Positions 1 to 3,913 of a stretch of DNA of 5,095 nt are shown piece by piece. The stretch is from the NCBI GenBank assembly GCA_031283025.1, contig JAITCP010000160.1, forward strand, positions 1 to 5,095, written 5' to 3'. A model generated the notes under the pieces. It was given only the letters and a program-made list of their open reading frames with translations. It made no database searches and was not told the DNA's origin. This stretch comes from Spirochaetaceae bacterium. GTDB lineage: Bacteria; Spirochaetota; Spirochaetia; Treponematales; Breznakiellaceae. Position 1 is the first letter of the stretch; each line of letters starts with the position of its first letter. The position numbers and the translations under genes are program-made.

Positions 1-43
1 CCGGTTGGTTCTTGTTCAAGAACCCGGTTGGTTCTTGAACAAG
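1..43 (+). repeat. Partial tandem duplication of hairpin 1 sequence at window edge
   Basis: Bases 1-14 (CCGGTTGGTTCTTG) recur exactly at 24-37, giving a period of 23 bases. Bases 7-14 and 17-24 also form their own 8-bp inverted repeat with a 2-base centre, which competes with the 11-24/30-43 stem. Repeat copy 2 at 2462 has no such upstream extension; it is preceded by unrelated sequence. The duplication may continue leftwards beyond the window. Confidence 0.7.
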
Positions 44-116
44 TTAAGCAAAATACTGCGTATTTTGCAGTTTTAATAGGAAGTTGTTCAAAAACTGAAG
101 TTTTTAAACAACTCTA
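11..116 (+). repeat. Triple-hairpin intergenic repeat, copy 1
   Basis: This 106-bp unit matches 2462-2567 at 104 of 106 positions; the differences are A82/G2533 and A106/G2557. It holds three stem-loops in series. Hairpin 1 has arms 11-24 and 30-43 (14 bp, loop CGGTT). Hairpin 2 has arms 48-56 and 60-68 (9 bp, loop TGC) and is followed by a short T run. Hairpin 3 has arms 82-94 plus the matching 3' arm ending at 113, with loop TGAA; it carries one C-A mismatch (89/106) but gains an A-T pair (82/113). The unit ends 22 bases before the GH3 start codon, so it probably lies in that gene's leader or promoter region. No coding potential was seen. Whether it is a REP-like element, a terminator block or a non-autonomous mobile element cannot be told from the sequence. 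Confidence 0.9.
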
Positions 117-124
117 ATAAGACA

Positions 125-131
125 AGAGGTG
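125..131 (+). promoter_or_regulatory. Ribosome binding site deciding the GH3 start
   Basis: AGAGGTG-type Shine-Dalgarno sequence. It lies only 3 nt (from the last G of GAGG) before the in-frame ATG at 133 but 9 nt before the ATG at 139. The ATG at 139 therefore has the workable spacing and is taken as the start. Confidence 0.65.
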
Positions 132-138
132 TATGTAT

Positions 139-2235
139 ATGGACCGTGAAGCCAGGATTAATGAGTTGATTTCCCAAATGACATTGGAAGAAAAAGTGTC
201 CCAATTAAGCCATATTAGCGCGGCGATTCCCCGTCTGGGCATACCCGAATACAACTGGTGGAACGAGTGCCTGCACGGAGTTGCGCGGGCAAGCCTGGCG
301 ACGGTGTTCCCCCAGGCCATCGCCCTGGCGGCAACTTTTGACGAAAGCCTTGTGGAAGAAGTAGCGGACGCCATTTCCGATGAAGCGCGGGCCAAATACA
401 ACGAGGCTGTCAAACAGGGGAACCGGGGCCAGTACTGGGGCCTCACCTTCTGGACGCCGAATATTAACATTTTCCGCGACCCCCGCTGGGGCCGCGGCCA
501 GGAAACCTACGGGGAAGACCCGTATTTGACCAGCCGCATCGGCCTTGCCCTGGTGCGGGGTTTGCAGGGCGCTGATCCGGAAAATCTTAAACTTGCCGCC
601 TGCGCCAAACATTACGCCGTCCATTCCGGCCCGGAGAAGTTACGCCACATTTTTAATGCGGTTGTTTCCAAAAAAGACCTTTTTGAAACCTACCTGCCCG
701 CTTTCAAGGCTCTGGTTGATGGGGGAGTTGAATCGGTAATGGGAGCGTATAACCGCACCCTGGGGGAGCCCTGCTGCGGCAGCGCCTACCTTTTGAAAGA
801 CATACTGCGGGGCCGCTGGGGCTTCAAAGGCCACGTCGTTTCCGACTGCTGGGCTGTCCGCGACTTCCATGAAAACCACAAGATAACTTCTTCCCCGGAA
901 GAATCAGCCGCCCTTGCCCTTAATGCGGGCTGCGACCTTAACTGCGGCTGCACATACCCGCAGCTCACTGTTTCTGTCAAAAAAGGGCTGGTTACCGAGG
1001 ATGCGGTCAATACCGCCCTCAAACGGCTTTTACGCACCCGCTTTAAGCTGGGAATGTTCGATCCGCCGGGACGGGGTAAATACGGCAAACTTGGCCGCAA
1101 AATGATCAACTGCGAAAAGCACCGGCAGCTTGCCCTTAAAGCGGCGGAAAAATCCATTGTGCTTTTGAAAAATGAAAAATGCCTTTTACCCCTGGACTCA
1201 AGCGCCAAAAGGATCGCCGTCATCGGTCCGGCTGCGGCCAACGCCCATACCCTGTTCGGCAACTACTACGGGGTCAGTTCCCGCTTTGTTACCGTGCTTG
1301 AAGGGCTGGGTGAAAAAGTAAAGGATATGTACGGGATCAATCTGGACTACCACCAGGGCTGTATGATGTACGGTGCCAGCAGCCTGCCAAACGCGGGGTT
1401 CGGCCCTGCGTCGGACGTTATTATCGCCGTTATGGGTCTGGACGGCGCAATGGAGGGGGAAGAAGGCGACGCAATCGCTTCCGATTCCAACGGCGACAGG
1501 ACCGCCATTGAGCTTCCCCCCTGGCAGATCAACTTTTTGCAGAAAGTCCGGGCCGCAGGCAAGCCGATAATCCTCGTGCTCACCGGCGGCAGCCCCATCG
1601 CCATACCGGAAGACATTGCCGACGCGGTGGTCTTCGCGTGGTATCCCGGCGAGATGGGCGGCAAGGCCGTGGCGGACATTATCTTTGGCGATGTAGTTCC
1701 CTCAGGGAAACTCCCCATCACCTTCCCCGCATCCACGGATCAGCTCCCCCCCTATGAAGATTATTCCATGAAGGGCCGCACTTACCGCTACATGACGGAA
1801 AAGCCCCTGTATCCCTTTGGCTTCGGCCTTTCCTACACCAGCTTCCGTTTCGATTCAATAACGCTTTCCGCCGGGGCAATTCCGGCTTCTGCGGCGGCAG
1901 ACACTTCTATCAAAGCAAAGGTAACATTGAGCAATACCGGCAAGCGGAACGCGGAAAACGTTGTGCAGATATATGTTACAAAGGACGAGCGGGGCACGGA
2001 CGATCCCTTATGTTCGCTGCGGGCATTCCGCCGCGTGTTTGTCCCCGCGGGCAAAACCGTTACGGCGGAATTCGATCTTTCCGCCGCAGCCTTTGAAACA
2101 ATCAACGCGGAAGGGAATTCCGTGCTGCTGCCCGGTTCCTACACGGTAACAGCCGCAGACGCCGCCCCCCTGCCGGTCTCCGTGGAAAAAGGCGCTCCCC
2201 CTCCGGTACAGGCAAAGATCACTGTTCAAAACTGA
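139..2235 (+). CDS. Glycoside hydrolase family 3, beta-xylosidase/beta-glucosidase type
   Basis: Predicted retaining exo-glycosidase that removes terminal beta-linked sugars (xylose or glucose) from short oligosaccharides. Seen in the 698-residue protein (numbered from ATG 139): an N-terminal TIM-barrel domain at about 20-270 with YNWWNECLHGVAR near the start, PRWGRGQETYGEDP around 115-128, KHYAVHSGPE from 157, and VVSDCWA with the expected nucleophile Asp236. A C-terminal alpha/beta sandwich follows (about 345-555), with EGEE at 439-442, where this family's acid/base Glu usually lies, and the closing PFGFGLSYT block near 560. A fibronectin-III-like domain fills about 575-680. Family knowledge: the WWNECLHGVAR and KHYAVHSGPE blocks are typical of the xylosidase-like branch, but substrate cannot be fixed from motifs. 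There is no signal peptide, so it acts in the cytoplasm on imported sugars. An upstream ATG at 133 is possible. It stands alone on the plus strand, bracketed by repeat copies. The gene is GC-rich (62% by hand count at 1561-1620) and intact. Confidence 0.95.
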   Translation: MDREARINELISQMTLEEKVSQLSHISAAIPRLGIPEYNWWNECLHGVARASLATVFPQAIALAATFDESLVEEVADAISDEARAKYNEAVKQGNRGQYWGLTFWTPNINIFRDPRWGRGQETYGEDPYLTSRIGLALVRGLQGADPENLKLAACAKHYAVHSGPEKLRHIFNAVVSKKDLFETYLPAFKALVDGGVESVMGAYNRTLGEPCCGSAYLLKDILRGRWGFKGHVVSDCWAVRDFHENHKITSSPEESAALALNAGCDLNCGCTYPQLTVSVKKGLVTEDAVNTALKRLLRTRFKLGMFDPPGRGKYGKLGRKMINCEKHRQLALKAAEKSIVLLKNEKCLLPLDSSAKRIAVIGPAAANAHTLFGNYYGVSSRFVTVLEGLGEKVKDMYGINLDYHQGCMMYGASSLPNAGFGPASDVIIAVMGLDGAMEGEEGDAIASDSNGDRTAIELPPWQINFLQKVRAAGKPIILVLTGGSPIAIPEDIADAVVFAWYPGEMGGKAVADIIFGDVVPSGKLPITFPASTDQLPPYEDYSMKGRTYRYMTEKPLYPFGFGLSYTSFRFDSITLSAGAIPASAAADTSIKAKVTLSNTGKRNAENVVQIYVTKDERGTDDPLCSLRAFRRVFVPAGKTVTAEFDLSAAAFETINAEGNSVLLPGSYTVTAADAAPLPVSVEKGAPPPVQAKITVQN

Positions 2236-2241
2236 CATCCT

Positions 2242-2350
2242 GAGTCTGTAGAAAAAGTCCTTTTTTCAGGATTCGACATTTTATAATTCCTTACTATATA
2301 AGGAGTTACGAATTCAAAAAATCGCCAAAATAGAGTTTTTCTACAGACTC
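2242..2350. repeat. MITE-like element with 15-bp terminal inverted repeats
   Basis: Perfect 15-bp inverted repeats, GAGTCTGTAGAAAAA at 2242-2256 and its complement at 2336-2350, bound a 109-bp segment that begins 6 bases after the GH3 stop. The interior is also largely palindromic: 2285-2293 pairs with 2299-2307 around a 5-base loop with one mismatch (G-T on one strand), and TTTTTT/GGATTCG near 2261-2275 faces CGAATTC/AAAAAA at 2310-2321. The whole segment could fold into one long imperfect hairpin. It carries no ORF. No clear target-site duplication is visible next to the ends. It may be a non-autonomous transposon derivative, or a bidirectional terminator or structured 3' UTR for the GH3 gene. 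Confidence 0.6.
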
Positions 2351-2351
2351 T

Positions 2352-2410
2352 CCATGCCGGTTTTGAGCCTGGAAGTTTTGCAGGGGGCAAAACTCCACCC
2401 TAAAACATGG
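2352..2410. other. Imperfect stem-loop in the GH3 downstream spacer
   Basis: The core is an 8-bp perfect stem, AGTTTTGC at 2374-2381 with GCAAAACT at 2387-2394, loop AGGGG. Weaker outer pairings extend it: CCAT at 2352-2355 with ATGG at 2407-2410, and GTTTT at 2360-2364 with AAAAC. It directly follows the MITE-like element. The rest of the spacer, to about 2460, shows nothing recognisable. It could be a structured RNA or the debris of a mobile element. Confidence 0.35.
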
Positions 2411-2461
2411 TTACAACAGCGTCCCTGCGGTCTAAAGCACTGCACCGGATGAAATATTAGA

Positions 2462-2567
2462 CTTGTTCAAGAACCCGGTTGGTTCTTGAACAAGTTAAGC
2501 AAAATACTGCGTATTTTGCAGTTTTAATAGGAGGTTGTTCAAAAACTGAAGTTTTTGAACAACTCTA
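2462..2567 (+). repeat. Triple-hairpin intergenic repeat, copy 2
   Basis: Second copy of the 106-bp unit at 11-116, in the same orientation, 104/106 identical. Hairpin 1 has arms 2462-2475 and 2481-2494 (loop CGGTT) and is extended by an A-T pair at 2461/2495. Hairpin 2 has arms 2499-2507 and 2511-2519 (loop TGC). Hairpin 3 has arms 2534-2546 and 2551-2563 (13 bp perfect, loop TGAA). It ends 4 bases beyond the stop codon of the minus-strand barrel gene, so it sits in the convergent GH3/barrel spacer and could terminate transcription from either side. No strong U-tract follows hairpin 3 on the minus strand; hairpin 2 is followed by AGTTTT on the plus strand. Confidence 0.9.
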
Positions 2568-2571
2568 TTCC

Positions 2572-3186
2572 TTAAAAAGAATAACCCAGTTTAAAAAAAT
2601 CCAGGAGAACAATATCACTGCGTGTTACCGTTAATCTTCCATCAGAATTTATGAAGGCATCCCATCCCGTTTTTGAGGGAAAACTGAATGTTTTGCCAAT
2701 TCCACCGCCAATCTGCATGGTGAATCCAGTATCAAAAACCCATTTATACCCTATATTTATTCCAAACCCAAGTTCGGTATAAAACGTATTTTCATTGTCT
2801 TTTTTGACATTATGGAAACCTACATTGGGATAAAAACCAAGATAAAAACCCTTTAAACCTGTTCCAAACGGCCTATATATATACATTGGTTTTATGCCTA
2901 CCTGAATAATATTTTCTTTATAGGAATCTTGCTGACTAAAGTAATCTTCAATAGTACGATCAGACCAAAGAAATGATAACGTTAATGATATATTTGAGGT
3001 ACTCCTCAGCTTATACTGACCTTCCAAATCTATTGAAAACATATTATCTTCACTGTTTGTAACAAAAAAATCACTGAATAATACCATGGGGCTTAATTGA
3101 ATAGTAAATTTTCTTTCCGTATCTTGGCCAAAAATGCTTTGATTTATTATCAACATAACAGCAAAAATAAAAATTATTTTTTTCAT
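2572..3186 (-). CDS. Secreted protein, probable small outer-membrane beta-barrel
   Basis: The 204-residue product begins MKK, followed by a hydrophobic stretch (residues 4-14) and a likely signal-peptidase site near SIFG-QDTER (20/21). No lipobox Cys is present. The mature part alternates polar and hydrophobic/aromatic residues in beta-strand-like stretches rich in Gly and Tyr/Phe, such as GFYLGFYPNVGF (113-124) and ELGFGINIGYKWVF (138-151) followed by GFTMQIGGGIGKTF. It ends in LLDFFKLGYSF with a terminal Phe, as expected for a BAM recognition signal. The glycine/aromatic pattern recalls DUF3575-like outer-membrane proteins; that is an impression, not a search result. The start at 3186 is chosen over an upstream in-frame ATG at 3276 because GGAGGG lies 7 nt before it and the signal peptide begins there. 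The gene is markedly AT-rich (28% GC by hand count at 2881-2940). Specific function unknown. Confidence 0.8.
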   Translation of the reverse strand: MKKIIFIFAVMLIINQSIFGQDTERKFTIQLSPMVLFSDFFVTNSEDNMFSIDLEGQYKLRSTSNISLTLSFLWSDRTIEDYFSQQDSYKENIIQVGIKPMYIYRPFGTGLKGFYLGFYPNVGFHNVKKDNENTFYTELGFGINIGYKWVFDTGFTMQIGGGIGKTFSFPSKTGWDAFINSDGRLTVTRSDIVLLDFFKLGYSF

Positions 3187-3193
3187 AATCTTA

Positions 3194-3199
3194 CCCTCC
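3194..3199 (-). promoter_or_regulatory. Ribosome binding site of the barrel gene
   Basis: GGAGGG on the minus strand, 7 nt before the ATG at 3186. It sets the start codon and rules out the longer reading frame from 3276. Confidence 0.85.
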
Positions 3200-3217
3200 A
3201 TACCTGATATAATTAGT

Positions 3218-3252
3218 GTCTGTCCACAAAGTCGGTTACTTTGCGGCCAGAC
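3218..3252 (-). other. 5' UTR stem-loop upstream of the barrel gene
   Basis: On the transcribed strand GTCTG (3252-3248) pairs with CAGAC (3222-3218). Inside it, after one G-A mismatch, CCGCAAAGT pairs with ACTTTGTGG (one G-U) around the loop AACCG. It would lie at or very near the 5' end of the mRNA and leaves the ribosome binding site free, which suits an mRNA-stabilising 5' hairpin better than translation control. Confidence 0.5.
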
Positions 3253-3254
3253 CT

Positions 3255-3282
3255 TACTGTTCATTATACTGTTCATTATACT
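3255..3282 (-). repeat. 12-bp tandem repeat duplicating a -10 box
   Basis: TACTGTTCATTA occurs at 3255-3266 and 3267-3278, followed by a partial third unit TACT. On the minus strand each full junction reads TATAAT, giving two perfect -10 hexamers 12 bp apart (3280-3275 and 3268-3263). Confidence 0.85.
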
Positions 3283-3304
3283 ACATATCCCCGCAAATAA
3301 TCAA
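3263..3304 (-). promoter_or_regulatory. Promoter of the barrel gene with doubled -10
   Basis: TTGATT at 3304-3299 (four of six -35 consensus positions), an 18-bp spacer, then a perfect TATAAT at 3280-3275. A second perfect TATAAT at 3268-3263 lies 12 bp downstream but has no matching -35 at the usual distance. Predicted starts are near 3268, or near 3256 from the second box. This gives a leader of roughly 70-80 nt. Confidence 0.65.
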
Positions 3305-3346
3305 ATGTTCCCGCCGAATTGGCAGCCGTGTGTTTCCGGGGATATG
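3284..3346. repeat. 10-bp inverted repeat overlapping the barrel promoter
   Basis: CATATCCCCG at 3284-3293 is perfectly complementary to CGGGGATATG at 3337-3346, with 43 bases between. The first arm falls inside the -35/-10 spacer of the barrel promoter; the second lies just after the hemerythrin stop codon. It may be a long-loop terminator stem for the hemerythrin mRNA or paired protein-binding half sites. The segment contains no ORF of interest. Confidence 0.5.
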
Positions 3347-3357
3347 GACGGGGGCGT

Positions 3358-3825
3358 TTACTTCCCTAAATCATCTTTGGTGATAGTGAGTTTTCCGTCC
3401 GCTTTACGAGTGGCGATTTTTCTGAAATATTCGGCATATTGCCTGTCCATTACGGCTATATGGGTTAAAACCCAATCTTTAAGAAAATAGGCGAATTTCT
3501 CAAGGACCAGCCGCTTGCCGGATTCAAAGTCCTTTACGCTTTGAACCACCTTCAGCGTAAATTCATCGTGAGCCTTTTTATGCGCAGGATAACCGGCAAA
3601 TTTTGTCGCAATCATCAATTTTTCTTCTGTTTGGAAATGGTCTTTTACATATTGTACTGCCTGATGAATTACATCCTTAAAGTAAGCCGCTTCATCTCTT
3701 TCATTTCCGGTAGAATGATTGAATAAATCATTGACAAAGTCCAAAAGCCCCTTGTGCTGGTCATCAATTATCTTTACTCCCATTGAATAGGAGTCAGACC
3801 AGGTAACATATTCATTAGGCTTCAT
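3358..3825 (-). CDS. Bacteriohemerythrin
   Basis: Single-domain hemerythrin, 155 residues, a typical length for bacterial hemerythrins. These bind O2 reversibly at a non-haem di-iron centre in the cytoplasm, for O2 delivery, scavenging or sensing. All seven expected ligands are visible in the right spacing: His24 (in DDQHKG), His63 and Glu67 (HxxxE), His82 and His86 (HKKAH), His122 and Asp127 (HxxxxD). The opening TWSDSYSMGVKIIDDQHKGL matches the family's N-terminus and fixes the start at 3825, although no Shine-Dalgarno lies at normal spacing; the nearest G-run is 14 nt upstream. No fused chemoreceptor or GGDEF domain is present. It lies between the permease and barrel genes, same strand, with a terminator-like hairpin upstream and its own promoter, so it is probably monocistronic. 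GC is modest (37% by hand count at 3661-3720). Confidence 0.96.
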   Translation of the reverse strand: MKPNEYVTWSDSYSMGVKIIDDQHKGLLDFVNDLFNHSTGNERDEAAYFKDVIHQAVQYVKDHFQTEEKLMIATKFAGYPAHKKAHDEFTLKVVQSVKDFESGKRLVLEKFAYFLKDWVLTHIAVMDRQYAEYFRKIATRKADGKLTITKDDLGK

Positions 3826-3833
3826 ATATTATA

Positions 3834-3862
3834 ATTAAACCCCCCTTTGTTTCATTTGTCAA
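3834..3862 (-). promoter_or_regulatory. Hemerythrin promoter, possibly giving a leaderless mRNA
   Basis: A perfect -35 TTGACA (3862-3857), a 17-bp spacer containing GGGGGG, and a -10 TTTAAT (3839-3834, five of six). The expected transcription start, about 7 bases on, is near 3827, only 1-2 nt before the ATG at 3825. A TATAAT also occurs at 3833-3828, but at 23 bp from the -35 and with a start inside the gene it is an unlikely -10. Confidence 0.6.
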
Positions 3863-3877
3863 TTTCTTTTAAAATCC

Positions 3878-3913
3878 GGGAATCTCTAAAAACTTCAGTT
3901 TTTAGAGATTCCC
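3878..3913 (-). terminator. Perfect 16-bp hairpin at the permease 3' end
   Basis: Arms 3878-3893 and 3898-3913 pair without mismatch; the loop read on the minus strand is TGAA. On that strand the hairpin is followed by GGATTTT, a weak T tract, so it is a plausible intrinsic terminator separating the permease from hemerythrin. The permease stop codon (3904-3902) lies inside the first arm. The inner 16 nt are identical to hairpin 3 of repeat copy 2, while the outer stem is unrelated. Confidence 0.65.

Noticed and set aside
44..50. GTTAAGC beside hairpin 1 in both repeat copies, resembling an integron attC simple site (GTTRRRY), with GH3 as a possible cassette
   Set aside because: No matching RYYYAAC partner is found upstream of copy 2, the conservation continues about 70 bases past the supposed crossover, and a 2.1-kb GH3 gene is unusual for a cassette.
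60..118. Promoter for GH3 within repeat copy 1
   Set aside because: TCTAAT at 113-118 resembles a -10, but no -35-like hexamer sits 16-19 bp upstream; the closest, TTGTTC at 84-89, is 23 bp away.
786..1262. 158-residue minus-strand reading frame inside GH3
   Set aside because: It lies antisense to a gene with clear GH3 motifs throughout, has no family features, and is a shadow of GC-rich codons.
11..2567. Composite transposon made of the two flanking repeats
   Set aside because: The repeats are non-coding and no transposase lies between them; without insertion-site evidence only direct duplication can be stated.
3187..3276. 30-residue N-terminal extension of the barrel protein
   Set aside because: It would bury the signal peptide, it starts within the promoter's tandem repeat, and a strong ribosome binding site precedes the internal ATG at 3186.
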